A stretch of 64,000 nt of DNA. It comes from Sclerurus mexicanus. Lineage: Eukaryota > Chordata > Aves > Passeriformes > Furnariidae. The DNA lies in assembly GCA_013396755.1 (NCBI GenBank), contig VWZF01004872.1:372001-436000 (forward strand), written 5' to 3'. Numbering within the stretch: position 1 is the first letter of the stretch; each line of letters begins with the position of its first letter. A model generated the notes under the pieces. That model saw only the letters and a list, made by a program, of their open reading frames with translations. It was not told the DNA's origin and made no database searches. Below, in pieces: positions 11,105-23,769 of the stretch. A program made the translations under genes and the position numbers.

Positions 11105-11300
11105 TCTTCCTCCTTTACAATAGGGAAACTAGAGAATAAACAATTAGGAATCCTATTTTCAAAGGTGTTGAGCACACCTGCTCCAGCTAAAGTTAATGGA
11201 ACCTCTGCAAACCAGACTGGAAATGGTAAGTCTGAAGTCATAATTGTCTGCTGTATTGGCAGCAGGAAGAGAATCCAGACCTTCCATCCCCTAATTTTTG
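11105..11300 (-). mobile_element. Degenerate MIR/CORE-SINE-like element
   Basis: On the plus strand TTTACAATAGGGAAACTAGA (11117-11136) resembles the reverse complement of the MIR 3' core (TTTACAGATGGGGAAACTGA). The end at about 11260-11310, on the minus strand, reads TGGTTAAAGCA and then GGTCTGGATTCTC, resembling the tRNA-derived 5' part of MIR including its B box. A middle stretch at about 11158-11220 resembles another old amniote sequence built around an AAAGGTGTTGAGCAC motif, possibly an insertion. The comparison is by memory of consensus sequences and has not been computed. Confidence 0.5.
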
Positions 11301-12887
11301 CTTTAACCAGCAATTCTCACCCTTGTAATGATAGTTCTTTTTATTTTCCTGGGAAAATGGAAACATTTGCCTTGTAACACTACATTAATAAATGCTGCGG
11401 GTCCTCTTTGATCACATCCCCAGCTCTGCTTTGGCAGAAAAGGGAAACACTCTTCACAACAGTATTTCGATGAGACAGGCTGGTAGAGCACACAGTTATT
11501 AGGGACAGTCCCTAAAATCACTAGCCAGATAACATTACATTGTGCTCCCATTATATCTGCCTCATCTACTTTTTTGTCATGTCTGTCAGCAATTAATAGC
11601 TAAACCAAGTGTATTTTCTCCAACTAAATTCACTGTAAAATATGTCTATAAAAGTCTACAGAGGGAACATGCAAGGTGGTCATGTACTGCAGTGGTAAAT
11701 GTACAAATAAATTAAAAGATTATTTTGCAGCTATGGGGCCAGTCCCCTACCACTGATATGGACTCCATCTACTGAGAAGTTTGGAAAATGTGAGGATCTG
11801 CAAAGCCTCTGACATGAAGTACCCATGCAGAACTTCTATTGATTTTTATGTGTCTGAATAGCAAGCAAGAGCTAGCTGCAAGAGTGTAAGGCAAAAGTCA
11901 GTCATAAAGGACTGTTGTTTAGGGAAAATATAAATTAGTTAAAGAACTCTAAGTCAAAATAATGATGAAAAATACTGGAATAGAATAATGGATAGTCAAT
12001 ATTGTGTCAGAATCACTGGAGCGGGAGCATTTGCATGACCTAGCATTTTATAATAATACAACCTAAAATGCCTTATAATAATGAGCCATAATAATTGAAC
12101 CCAGCTGTAATGAAAATAGCACTTACTGTTTCTGTTTCCATCCTATTTGGCATTGGCCTTGATTTGGGAATGATGAAAAGGAGCCATAACATTAAATACA
12201 AAGTGTTGAACAACTGATGATCTATAGGAAATGCAACATCTATGGCTTCTGTATTTGAATTTGGTCTGATTGTGCTTTCAAAGCTCATTACTGTAGAGGG
12301 GATCACATTCAGTGAGTTTCTGAGGCTGAAACTTGAGACTTGAATCTGGACTTGAGGATGAAATGAATCCCAGTGGGAGAGAGGAATAATCCAGTCCTTG
12401 CCAATGAGAAAAGCTATAGCCAGATTTCAGCTGGAAGAGAACAAGAATGATGATGCCAGACCAAGGAAGATACAGAGCCACAACTAATCTTCAATGGAAT
12501 ATTTCTGATCTGCTAAAGGAAAGTTAAGGACTCTAGTACAGACTTCACAGGATCAGACTGGTATGAAAACATTTACAATAGAATTTAAGAAATAAAGTAC
12601 CAACCTTTTTTTTTTTTTTTCTGCAAGGATCTGACTTTCCAGGAATAGAGATGGAAGTTATAGTAATTTGGGTACAAGTGTGCTTGGACATAGTAGCATG
12701 AGGAATATTTTCTTTCAGCTACTAGCTGAAAAAAAATAGAAAATTTAGTTTTGGCAAGTATTGAGGACAATGTAGAAAAACTGGCTATAGAAAATTAACT
12801 CATGCAGAGTCATCTGGACTTAACTTGATCTAAACTAAAATAAATAATAAAGGTAAATCTGTAATTGAGATTATTCAGGTCAAAAGA
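11301..12887. other. Unique AT-rich non-coding stretch
   Basis: No supported gene. Minus-strand frames at 12073-12480 include a hydrophobic start and splice-like GTAAGT but frameshift relative to each other and show no known family. A T run lies at 12606-12620. Confidence 0.6.
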
Positions 12888-12918
12888 CTTTTATCAAAAA
12901 AAAAATCTTTGATAAAAG
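12888..12918. repeat. Perfect 11-bp inverted repeat
   Basis: CTTTTATCAAA at 12888-12898 and its exact complement TTTGATAAAAG at 12908-12918, separated by 9 bases of A-rich loop. It is a small hairpin with no evidence of function. Confidence 0.9.
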
Positions 12919-12944
12919 AAGAGAAATGTAATGTTGGCTGTACT

Positions 12945-13030
12945 GAGAATCTTTGGGAATTGAATCGAAAGACCACCTAGAATTTTAGAGAATCTTTGGG
13001 AATTGAATCGAAAGACCACCTAGAATTTTA
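12945..13030. repeat. Perfect 43-bp tandem duplication
   Basis: The 43-bp unit 12945-12987, beginning GAGAATCTTTGGGAATTGAA, is repeated without any difference at 12988-13030. Exact identity implies a recent duplication or an assembly artefact. Confidence 0.97.
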
Positions 13031-14972
13031 TTAGGACTATTATTAGCTATCCAAAACCTGAACCTTGAAAAAGAAAAAAAGAGAACAGTTTCAGACTAGC
13101 ACACAGCAAAGAATGTCAATAAAAACAGAAAGAATAAAACTGTAATAATAATAAAATAAAAAAAGAAGTATCAGCAAATAAAGTTAAATTAACAAAATAT
13201 TGGAAAATGGTAAACAGGGAAACAGAATGAGATTTTCTAGAATGAGTTATAGACACACCAAAGAGCAATAAAACAACAAAACAGTGTACTCCTGAAGGAA
13301 AAGCAAATGCAGTTTCCCAAGGACTCTACTTGGGCAAACTATTTCTAGTAGATATGTGGATGCCATTGAAATGTTTTATTAGAAATTGATAAAACCTTAA
13401 CCGGAATTTTTTGCAAATCTCCAGGTCCTAGCACAAACCAGTTTCAAATCATGTAAGGAAAAATAAAGTTTGTGGGGTGATCTTTTAATGAGAGGTTAGG
13501 AAACCTCAACTTCTTTAGTAAAACAAAAACTGAGTGAGGATACAAGAGCATCTTGTGAGCTTCTCTGAAGAGCAAACTATAAAAAAAAAAGACAACGGGA
13601 CTTGTCAAAGGGATAAACACTGTCCATAAATAAATTTACATTAGAAATGTGGAGCCAGTTTTCAGTGACAAGCATCAAAGTCAGAGCAGCTTCCCCATGG
13701 GAGTACTGAGGCATAAAAGCTGATGTTTATGACAGTGATTATATCACTTCTAATATCAAAAGGTGGAAATCATTGGATAAGATGAAGAAATGTCCTCTAG
13801 CTTGTCTGTTTCTGAGTTTCCTGATGTTGTACAGTTTTTCTGTGACTCTATTTTACATGAATTTTTATCACTTATTCAACATGAAACAGAAAAAGACCTG
13901 TCACTTTAACATACTGCATAACTAGCCTATAAATATACTTCTTTGACATAGAAAGGCCAAGAAATTCTCAAGGGTCAGCACAGTAGACATTTATGAAGAT
14001 AATGAGCTCAATCAGTGCTGCTGTAGAGAAACAAGGCAGGTGGAAAAGCAGTACGAAAAAAGGTGTTTGAAAAAATAAGGTGATTGAATACCAACCTTAC
14101 AGGTTCATTTCACAAGCCAACTACTAATTGATGCTTATGACAAGTTAGTTCATCATTATCTAGCGTTTCTTGCATCTTCTTCAGAAGCACCTAGCCTTAC
14201 TGAATTTCTAGCAAAAGGGTACCAGTTTTAGATGATTCATCGAAGTAACTTGTTAGAGCACATTTTATGTGGTTTCTCCATCTCCTTTATTTAGAGGGAG
14301 AAGACCTGACTCTTCTGTGTATCAGTTGGGTAGTTACAGAATAGCAAGAGATCCTGTTAGTTCTGGCAGCTCATACTGCAGACAATGGAGAAATAGTGAC
14401 AAACAAATAAAACTGAAGTATGATGTTCCTCTGGGTTTGTTGTGTTTGGTTTGGGTTTTCTTTTTCTTTTTTCTTTTCCCTCCTTTGTTTGTGAAGGGTT
14501 GAGGATGTCACTCTCTTGCTCTGACACAAAAAGCTTAAGCTCCCATGGTACACAGGTGTAATTATTAGTAGCTATGCAAGGCATAAAGCAGCAGAGAATG
14601 AATGTTACAACTTGAGGTGAAAAAATGCATCTGTCTACAGAGTAAAATAAAAAAAAAAAATCAACAATGAGCATTGTTTCCCCTCCATATGCTTCTGGAA
14701 TTGCAGCAGTAGGCATAACGTATGAGACAAAGTTAATTACTCACCAAACTAAACAATAAAAAGGTAACCTTAGCTCAACAACCATGACTAAGTTCATAAA
14801 TAATGCACAAAGTAACTCAGAGCAGTTGGAGTACTAAAAATAATTGGAAAAAAATTCAGTGTACATAGCTTCTGCAATAGCCAAGACTTCTTTGCATTTT
14901 AACGTCTTAGAGTTCCAAATAGGCCTCTGCCTTAGTTTTGATGCATTTTTCTCCACTTAAATTCCAGGCACA

Positions 14973-15018
14973 TATCTTTCACTTTGACTTGGTGAAAGAT
15001 ACTCAAGAAAGAGTATCT
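14973..15018. repeat. Nested short inverted repeats
   Basis: TATCTTTCAC (14973-14982) pairs with GTGAAAGATA (14992-15001). AGATACTC (14997-15004) pairs with GAGTATCT (15011-15018). The two hairpins share bases 14997-15001, so they are mutually exclusive folds. ACTCAAGAAAGA also recurs directly at 15001 and 15023. Confidence 0.85.
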
Positions 15019-17394
15019 TGGTACTCAAGAAAGATATCATAAAATGCTTAACTGAGAAAAAAAGAGCATACGTTTCTTCTAAAATATATAGAACAAATCT
15101 CAGAATTTAAATCCAAGTTTTCCAGAAGCAGTTCCTTTAAATCAAACTGAAAACAAAATAAAAAAAAAACAAACAAACAACAGCAAAAATATTTCAAAAA
15201 CACCATCATTGACTGCATGTTCTAAGATAGTTTTCAGAGGAAAGACTATGTTGAAAAATACTGGAAAAAAAGAAGTATAAATTACTGCAGTAAGTTATGG
15301 GCTCATTTTCTACTCAGTATAAAGCACAGTCTGGAAATGATAACTAACTTTAAATTATGTCCCTTTTATGTGTGCATTGGAACAACTCATTATTCATATG
15401 AAATGGTGGGAGAAAAACCTGTCACTCATGCTGCCTGTGTGAGAGCAAAATATCTGCTCACAAATAATAGGAGGTGTTATGATTAACAATTTGCACAGAA
15501 ACTTAGAGAAGTTTAAATTTGAAACACCTGTGAGCATGACTTCAAAGGCTAATATTTTTGTCACATGAGAGTATATAAGAAGATATTCAGGTGGGTGCAC
15601 CTCTTTCTATTTGTTAGGTATTTCCAAAAGCCTCACCCTTCCCAGTGTTTATCATAGCTTAGACTAATCTGTGACTCAAGAAAAGACTTTAATGTATTTT
15701 AGTTGTCTTTAATGAGATGAGAATTCTTGATGACCTTTTTTTTCCTCTTTCTATAAATACCTGTATCCCTTTTTTTCCCAAATCTACTGAGCTGGGAAAA
15801 ATATAGGATACAAGTTTTATTCTGTTCTCTTTTTCCCTTTAACTGATATGTTGCTGAAGGCTCATGAAATCCCCACTGATGACCCTCATCCCTAAGAAGA
15901 TTTCCAGTTGCTTCTTTCTTTCCTGAGAGTGCCACTTCTTTCTGAAATACGAAACAGGAGGGAATCATGTGGTGACTGTTGTGAACTATAAAAATATGCT
16001 ACAAAGACTGCTTTTGAGAGCTGCTTGAGAGTTGTCTTAAATTATTACTTTTACACACCAATGACAATAATGTTTACATTCAAAGAAACTTCAAAGCTGT
16101 GGGTTGTTCTGAACAGAAAAAAAAAGTGTTCATCTAAAAATACTACAATAAAATGTCGACTCATTTGGAAATGGCATTATTTGAAGGATACTTTTTTCTG
16201 TACACTTTGGCAAAAAAGAAGATGGAAATTCACAACATGCTTGATTCTTTTTTTTATGGTGAAAAGATTATTTTCTGAAAATTTCTTAAGCTGATAGTTA
16301 TTGTAAGGAGAATTAAATAGGCAGTGGTTTTCAGACTGACAGAAGCAATTGGCTGCAGCAAGAGATGATCTAAATGATATGTATTTAATGAAACACCCTC
16401 TTGAGTGTTGATGAAATTATTGTTACAACAAATGAGATGGATTGTAATGGTAATTTTATATTTTTAAATGCAATGCAAAAGAGTAAGAAGTTAAAGAAAC
16501 AAAGCTTAGCCAAGAGAAGTTAATATAGATTTTCTATAGATTGAACATAGTTTCTAAGGGATTACACTGGGAGTTAAACACAGTATAGCAAAGGTTACAA
16601 TCATAACTCAAAAGGCAGCTTCCACTGATTAAAGAGAAAAGGCTTAAGGCCAGCATTCAAGATCCTTGACAAGGATATTTCAAAAGAGGTTGACTTCACT
16701 GAATTTTTTGGTATACTTTTCTGTGAAGAATTTATGTGGTTGGCACTGCACCAGGAAAGGAACCTGCACGAACACAGGGGACTCTCAGCAGTGGACGTGT
16801 CCAGTGCAATGATGTCACTGAATCATATATGCATACTGAAAATCAATGGCATCCTAACTCAAACCCTAGCTGTTGGATGAGCCTTACACAAGGCACTCAA
16901 GCCATTGCACAGCCAAAATGTTTCCCCATATCTTAGTTCTCTTTGCAGCCCATACTTTGCTACAGCATCCACTTTCCATCCCCACTCCATCTGCAGTCCT
17001 AAGGTCCATTAGCTGTAAGAGAGAATAAACACCAGGACTGAGGTTGACTTGTCTTGAGCTCAATTTAGCTTGTTTAAACTGCGATAACAATTATCTAGCA
17101 ACTGGGTAACTGTTCCACAAATTGGCTTTAGCTTTGATTTAGTTTTGTGCCATGATGTTCTTAATAGTTATTGTCAATAGCTATACCCAGTAGCCATGTT
17201 TTGTGGCATAACTTCTAGAATAAAATGTACTGGGGAAGAGTACCAACACCAGCAGATATCAGAGGTCCCCTACGGCGAACACAAATCACAGTGGCAACCA
17301 CTTGTCACAACAGGAGTGCAGCACTGCAAATCAAGGACAACAAAGACAACTGAAAAAAATAATGAATAACTGACAAGTAATGAAAGGAAAGAAC

Positions 17395-17417
17395 ATATAT
17401 ATATATGTATATATATA
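17395..17417. repeat. (TA)n microsatellite
   Basis: Alternating TA tract with one G interruption. Confidence 0.9.
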
Positions 17418-18582
17418 GTCATGTGAGAAAATGAGATTAGTAACCCCCAAGAAGATTGTAGGATCAAGAGAGAAGAAATCACTGTGACAAGTATTAAGCC
17501 CCTTCTGGCAAAGCATCCAGGGCATCAATGACTCTTAATATTCTCATCCCCTTCTTCTGGAGCAACTCTGAAGATGTGACATGGTGATTCATAGAGGAAG
17601 TGACCATAACATCACTGAAACAACCAGGGAAGTAAGAGGAAATTTGGCCTTTGCAGACTTCTTTTTTTTTTCAATTAACATTTTAACTGCGTTGTTAATA
17701 AGGTGGATTTTGTTCATTTGTTTGCTTGTCTGTTTGTATGTTTTTCCTCTGCTCCTTTGGACGATGAGTGTTGTTATTATTACTGTGCCTAGGCTTATAA
17801 CAACTATTTGTTGTATGTGTCAAGACTTTAATGATACTAACAATAAATTACTCTGTCTAAGTGTCAGTTGTGTTCCCTGTTTGTCCATAACAAGATTTTG
17901 AGAGCAATAGGAACAGGTGTATAGATTAGTTTTGTGATACAATGAAATCTTACTGCAGAATTAATCTTTTTCTAAGGGCATTGTAGGTATCTTCAATGAG
18001 GCTGATCCCCTTAGAGTAATGGAATTGAGAATATGATTAATCCAGAAAACACAGACATTGACTTTTTGATAAGATGGATTGCATTAGAGACATTACTGAC
18101 TATATAAACTAGATGTACATTGAGTATTAAGTGGCAAGACTAGCTGTAAGACCTGTATTGGAGATGCTCACAATTAGTCACAAGGATAGGACTCTTAAAG
18201 ACCCCATTGGTCCTTGTCTAGGAGCAGGCAAAGACATACTTGCATGAGATGCTTCATCTGGCTGATAGAGAAAAAAAAGTCAGCAATAGCTGCTTGCAGG
18301 GAATAAAGCAATGAGTGGTGAAGTGAGCATGAAGACTACTGCTGTTGGTTATGCATGGGTTGTCCCTATAGGAATAGGTTGAGGTGCTGTTAACCCCCAC
18401 ATTAGTTACCACTGGATGAAGACACAACTTCTTCTGCAGGCAGGGTCACATGTATCTATGGCAAATTATAAGCTTCGCCACTCCTTTCTTCTGAACAAAA
18501 CAAAATTCAAAAGAGTGAAGGCTGAAAATTATTTGTGGAAAGAAATTTTAAGAGCAAAAAAATATACATCATATTTGAACAC

Positions 18583-18669
18583 TGTGCTGGTTTAAAGGTA
18601 AACCGGCAGGAGAAATGGACCCACCACGAGAGAGATTATAAATCAGAGTTACAATTTAATGAAAGGTAT
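18583..18669 (+). mobile_element. 5' part of an LTR, cut at an N
   Basis: The segment begins TGTGCTGGTTTAAAGGTAAA. TGTGCTGGTTT is the start of a family of LTRs I recall from neoavian, especially passerine, genomes. It continues for 87 bp with no obvious decay and stops at the single N at 18670, after which the sequence is unlike an LTR. The most likely reading is an LTR or provirus collapsed into an assembly gap. The family name and true extent cannot be given from here. Confidence 0.5.
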
Positions 18670-18670
18670 N
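18670..18670. other. Ambiguous base N at the LTR break
   Basis: One N exactly where the LTR-like sequence stops. It probably stands for a gap of unknown length. Confidence 0.9.
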
Positions 18671-21600
18671 GTTTTCAGCCAGCCCTCCTGAAGACAAAGA
18701 GAACTTTGGCATTGGTTTATGAAAACAGAACATTTTGTTCGTAGAAATGCATGTGGAATAACAAACCCTCCTTCTTTCATTAAACTTCTGGAAACTACTC
18801 ACAAGGTTACAGTGAACCCCATTATGAGTAAAGACCTGAGTTATGCCTGTGTGCTAATACAGTATGTAGTGAGTTAGTGTCTCTCCAAGTAGGGGAAGTA
18901 GCCATGCTCCTAACAGACTCCTCACAGAAAATCACTAATTGTATTAAAGAATGGGAAGAACATCTTTCTAAGAACGATAAGAGATGAGGGTATTTTTCAA
19001 ATCCACATGCACAATTTGTGATACTGGATGCTCTTGATTCCTGTCAGCACCAAAAGGAGTCAAATAACAGTGAATGTTGTAAGATTTAGGTACCATTCTC
19101 AAAATTGTATCAATTTCCTCCTTTGGAGAAAGTGGTCTCTGAATGCAGATTTTATCAAACAAGAAACAGACTCTGAAAGCCCACACAAGATGCACTGGTG
19201 TCTGTCATGCTGGTTTGTAGCCTTTTATTTCCTGTCCATAGGACCAAGCCAAGCCAATTGACTCTATTTCACACAGTGCAATATCAAACCTCATCAACAT
19301 TGTCCTGCCATTCTGTCTTCTCTCACTACTGTTCCATAAAGCTTTTTAAAATGACAGCCTTAAAAAGTTCTAAGTTGTTCAGATTTTATTTTCTTTCCTT
19401 TTTGGGAGGCATAGAGGAGGGAATAGGTGGAGGAGGACTGTTAGGCCTTCTTGCATTGTTTCATGTTTCATTCAGGAATGGCACTTACTGCAGCCGAACC
19501 AGCACTTCTCCTTTTTCCCTCCGGGTTCATTTTACTCTGAGTTTTTGACTGCAAATATTTGATAGTACTTTTCATAACTTTCCTGACCCACATTAGTTTC
19601 TTGTTTCATTTTTGACACCTAGATTCCACTATAATCAACACAGAGGATATCGTGCTGCCTGTGTGCTTTGAATGCCTCTCATTCCTATGCTGCATGTTTC
19701 CTCAACAGTGCTTGATTCTAATCAGTTTTTATCAGCTCATTTGTCTTTGAGGGAAAGATTTTGGTGTTCCAGTCCTGGCTGTCCTGCTGCCACTTTCTGA
19801 ACACATCTTCATGAGTACTTTATTCAGTGAGTACCACGATGGACTAGTTTTTTATTCATTTACCAAGATACATGAACACCTTCTGCTACCTTAGTGGGTA
19901 AGCAGACATAAATTTAAATCAGACACAGTAACAGAGTCTATGAAAACACTGGAAAGAATTCAACAGAACAAAAGGCTGAATAAGGAATCATTAAAAAGAT
20001 GGGGATTGTAACAACAATTTTCAACCATTTCTATACCCAGGCCTGGTTATCAAATCTGCAATTATTCAAGAAGCTGACTGAATGGGCAAGAAAGGTTTAT
20101 CTATAATAAAATTGACCAGAAAAGTACAAGCCACAAGAGATCAAAATTATTTCAGTCAACTTTTCCTTCATAAACTGATTTTTTGACAAATCAAATGCAA
20201 CAAAATTTTCATACCCTCTACTTGGCACAAAGTTATTAGTTGCAAATTTCCTACCACTGACCTATGAAATTTTCATTTCAGGAATGTTGGAATAGTTTCA
20301 AAAGAAGTTTGGTATCTTCAAAAGAGAATAAATAAATGGAAAATAATTTAATGCTTTCTAGCGTTCTCCCACTTTTTTCCATGGTGCTTATTTCCAGTCC
20401 AACAAACTCTGCTAACATTCTCCAGAATGAAACCCTGGTTCCAAAGAAATATTTTCCATGCCTAAAAACCAAAACAGTCTAGTGAAGGAAAATTAATTTG
20501 GAAACAAACTAAAGCTTAATTATTTGTTATTCTGTACATATTTCAAACTGCATGGTAATATCCAAGTGGGCACGAGGCACCATGGGTGGCATGCCAGTCT
20601 CTATACTTAATTTTTTGTTTATGCTGTGCTTTATGAAGTTTAGCCTGTTTTTATTTGTGAGAAGGAGTGCAAAGGCAACTCCTCAAGTGAGAGGTGAGTC
20701 TTGTCCTCTTGTGCAATACTTTCATTATTCCAGTGTCATAGGGTTGTCTTGAGTGCTTACACTCTCTAATCAGCTGACTAAAGGCTTTCAGTAGCAGTAC
20801 TCGTTCTGCAGAGCACCAGCACCAGCACCAACACAGAGCCCTGGTCACGCTGTGATGCAGTCCTCAAAGCCATAAACTTTTCCTCTGCTTTGAACTCAAG
20901 ATGATTGCCTAGTAGCAAGACCATATCAGTAGTGAATCAGCAGGAGAGTGTCAGTTTTGTTAAATTACTGTTATAGAGTAAAGCCTAAGATTGTTGTTAC
21001 CATCCTACATTTTTAAGGTAAGTGATGGTTCTGTTCAGACTTTTTTGCTGAAAGTCTGTCTCAAGGGAGACAGAATTTCTTTTAAACCAAAAAAGACATA
21101 AGATATAAAACATCCATTAAAATATTCCAGCTTTGATGCTATTTTTCTTTTTCTTCGTTGTCTTTCTTTTGATTAAAAGTTTCAGTGTTTTCAAAAACCA
21201 ATAAAGTTTTTAGTTTTCCCTGCAAATAAGTTTTATAAAAGTGAAATGAGGTGGAAAATAATAGTATTTCTAAGAAAAAAGTGTTTCTCTAGCAGAGTCC
21301 AAAAAGGGCCCGTTCATTCTGCAGAAAAGCACACACAATGCCTATGCTTAACAGAATGGAGTGTCATTTCCCCTTAGAGAATTGCATTATGTTGAATTTC
21401 CAATCAGTACTTAGCGATGGCCCCATCCAACAGCCAGACGTCACTGCACTCAAAGGGAGAAAATAGAAGGTCATTTTCACTATTCTTCTTTCCACCTTGA
21501 AGATTTTTCTACTATGGAAGCAGTCCACTGTAGCTAAACTACTGCAAATTATCTTTTAAGGATTAGATTTTAATTAAAGCACTTACAAGAACTATCTGTG

Positions 21601-23246
21601 TTAACCTCTAAATATAGAGTCAAAACATTGAAATTGAATTACTCAGTCCTTAACAGAGGTCACTTTCACCCCAGAATGCAAAATAACTGGCAATACACTG
21701 GTGAGGTGCTAAGTACTTCCTTCAAAACGGATCTTGAAAGTACTCAGCCTATGCCACTTATGAGCCTTTCCACATAACACGTCCTTTACATACTCAGCCT
21801 TTATATTGCGGTAACTAGTTTGATAATGGCTGCAGATAGGGAAACATGGGCAGTTTAACTTGAAGATTCAGAGGTCAATCAAGACTGATTTAAGATACAG
21901 AGACATAATCCCCTCTTTTGAAAATGAGCCCATAACTGGTCTAGTATTTGACATACTAGTCGAAATCTCCACTTGCCAGGCAATGACTGCTTACAGTTAG
22001 CTATTCCTAGGATCCAGGCATGCAGCAATGCTCACAGTAGCCTGGACCTTACCCTGACATATCTGCATACTGCTGTTCTGCCTAATCCAGAACTCATGGA
22101 AATCAATAAACCCTAGCAGAGCTCATCTGCTTTTTCAGTTCACGGCTTCCTCAGAGATCCTTATTTCTGTAAGTGTATTTCTTAGCTGCTGGATATGCTT
22201 TGCAGGCTGTGGCTTACATCCAAATCTGCTCATATATGCACTCTCCATCCCCTGTGGCTTCATATGGGCACAAGCTCCAGAGTCAGATGCAGCAGAAGAC
22301 TTTTGAATTAAGTCTAAGTCTGTCTATAGTGATTAGATAGCAAAGAACAGGCTCTGAATTTCCAGCTGTGATGCTAGTTATCTTCATGCATAATTTTCTG
22401 TACCCATGTTTAGTCTCAGTGAGACTAAACTTTCAAATACTGTTCTACATCACAAACAATGGAGATAGTCTAATTTCTGCTTGTTGAATAAGCAGCAGAA
22501 AAAATTATGAGGATGGACAATAAAAATTGTCTAACAAATAGTCATTGCAATAACATTTGAAATTCACAGATCTTTCCATGAAGAACCAGAGACTGTTCGC
22601 AATTTTTTGTGCAATTATGAGCTTGATTACATGAGTTGGAAAAAACTATTAACTCTTTTGGTTTTAAATTCATTTTGATTTTATTTATTGTTATTTATTA
22701 CTATTAATGATCAGAGCTGAAGAGAAGGTAATATTTGAGGACAAAAGAAAACTCTTCCTACAGTCCAGTTATTAAAGTCAGCGATTAAAGCGACAAAAGA
22801 TCAATGGAGTTTTGATAGAGACCTTTAAAAGAGTCATCATAATTCACTTCAGTGCCTCTAAGAGGACTGTAATTTTTAATTTTACAAATGTAACTTTTTA
22901 CCCAAAAGCCTAAGACACTCATCTAATGTGTCAGAAAGGATTTCTCATCTTTCTCAGAATCCTAAACTCAGTGCAGCCACTCACTTATTATGGAACAAGC
23001 AACTGCAGCCTCACAAACATGCTTTCATATACACTCATGGCTCAGTTGTCATTCCTGTGCTCTGCTACTCCTGCACTCAATTAGTTTGGTATTCTGTCAG
23101 ATTCAAAATTTGCAGGCTGTTTACTTCCTTTCTTATTTGTTAATTGTCTCTCTTCTGATGAGAAAAATGTAGGCTGTTTTCTGGTATTTCAGAACATAAT
23201 GTTAGGAACAGAAGCACTGTATGTAAATTACAAAGAGAAATAACAC
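18671..23246. other. Unique AT-rich non-coding stretch
   Basis: No supported gene and no confident transposon. A 10-bp perfect inverted repeat lies at 22408-22430. A CRE-like GACGTCAC is present near 21438 without further context. Confidence 0.65.
22408..22430. repeat. Perfect 10-bp inverted repeat, 3-base loop
   Basis: GTTTAGTCTC (22408-22417) and GAGACTAAAC (22421-22430) flank the loop AGT. It is too short for a microRNA precursor. Confidence 0.9.
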
Positions 23247-23378
23247 TTTATTAAAGTAATAAGGAAATCATCTGGTGAATTATTATTAAAGCAGCAGACA
23301 GCAACAGTACCAGATGATAACGTTATTTTGTCCCATGGGGCTCGTTACTTAAAGGTACAACTGAAAATGAGATATTAC

Positions 23379-23567
23379 CTGTACAGAGTCATTGTTTCCT
23401 GCAGCTAGCCCCAGAGCTTTTCCCAGCCCAAGCACTGGAAATTCACACAGACTTAAGGTGTTTTCTTCCACTGCTACTTGAAGTGGTGGGTCAGAGCATC
23501 GGTCAGACATTGGGCAGTATTTTCCTGGTGATTCACTCACTTCACATCTCAAATGCAAGCAGTGCCA
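23379..23567 (-). other. Exon-like segment, 189 bp, phase 0-0 (unidentified)
   Basis: Minus strand. TGCAGTTTTTTTTAG precedes the segment and TACAG|GTAATA follows. All 63 codons are open in phase 0, with four cysteines in the first 25 residues, then a serine/proline-rich part and a leucine/glycine-rich end. The frame closes soon after the donor. An AATAAA lies about 130 bp further on (plus 23247-23252). It is in phase with a possible first exon at 23696-23765. I do not recognise the peptide, and chance remains a real explanation. Confidence 0.25.
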
Positions 23568-23695
23568 CTAAAAAAAACTGCAGTCTACGTCTCAGAGCCA
23601 TGAAGAGAGAAAAGTTCTCACAGGGAAAGATCTGAAGAACAATCTGACTTGACGCAGCAGAGAGAAACAGAAGACATGTCCACAGCAATGCCAGA

Positions 23696-23765
23696 CTCAC
23701 AAATGTAAGATCAGCATTGCCATTTCCAAACAGCTGCTCTTCCTCAAGCTGGGCCAACCCCATGG
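23696..23765 (-). other. Possible first exon, 70 bp, with ATG
   Basis: Minus strand. GCCTCCTCTTCAG precedes CTAAACCATGG, a strong Kozak-like start. The 21 codons end exactly at ACATTT|GTGAGT. Joined in phase to the 189-bp segment, it would give an 84-codon frame with a short intron of about 128 bp. Read without splicing, the same ATG gives a frame of 73 codons with a hydrophobic centre. It is unidentified. Confidence 0.2.
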
Positions 23766-23769
23766 TTTA

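Larger units (their letters stand above)
13031..18582. other. Unique AT-rich non-coding stretch
   Basis: No gene is seen. It contains A-rich simple patches (for example 15160-15180), a (TA)n tract at 17395-17417 and the nested hairpins at 14973-15018. Longest open frames, such as 14357-14716 on the minus strand, have no coding features. Confidence 0.65.

Noticed and set aside
11120..11223. Splice-like 102-bp exon, phase 1-1, on the plus strand
   Set aside because: It lies within a MIR-like repeat and its peptide is not protein-like; kept only as possible exonisation.
12073..12480. Minus-strand frames with a signal-peptide-like start and a GTAAGT donor
   Set aside because: The hydrophobic start is probably the pyrimidine tract of a chance acceptor. 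The two frames do not join in phase from the same acceptor, and no family is recognised.
21425..21450. CRE-like GACGTCAC site
   Set aside because: A single 8-bp match without a promoter or conservation data is not evidence of regulation.
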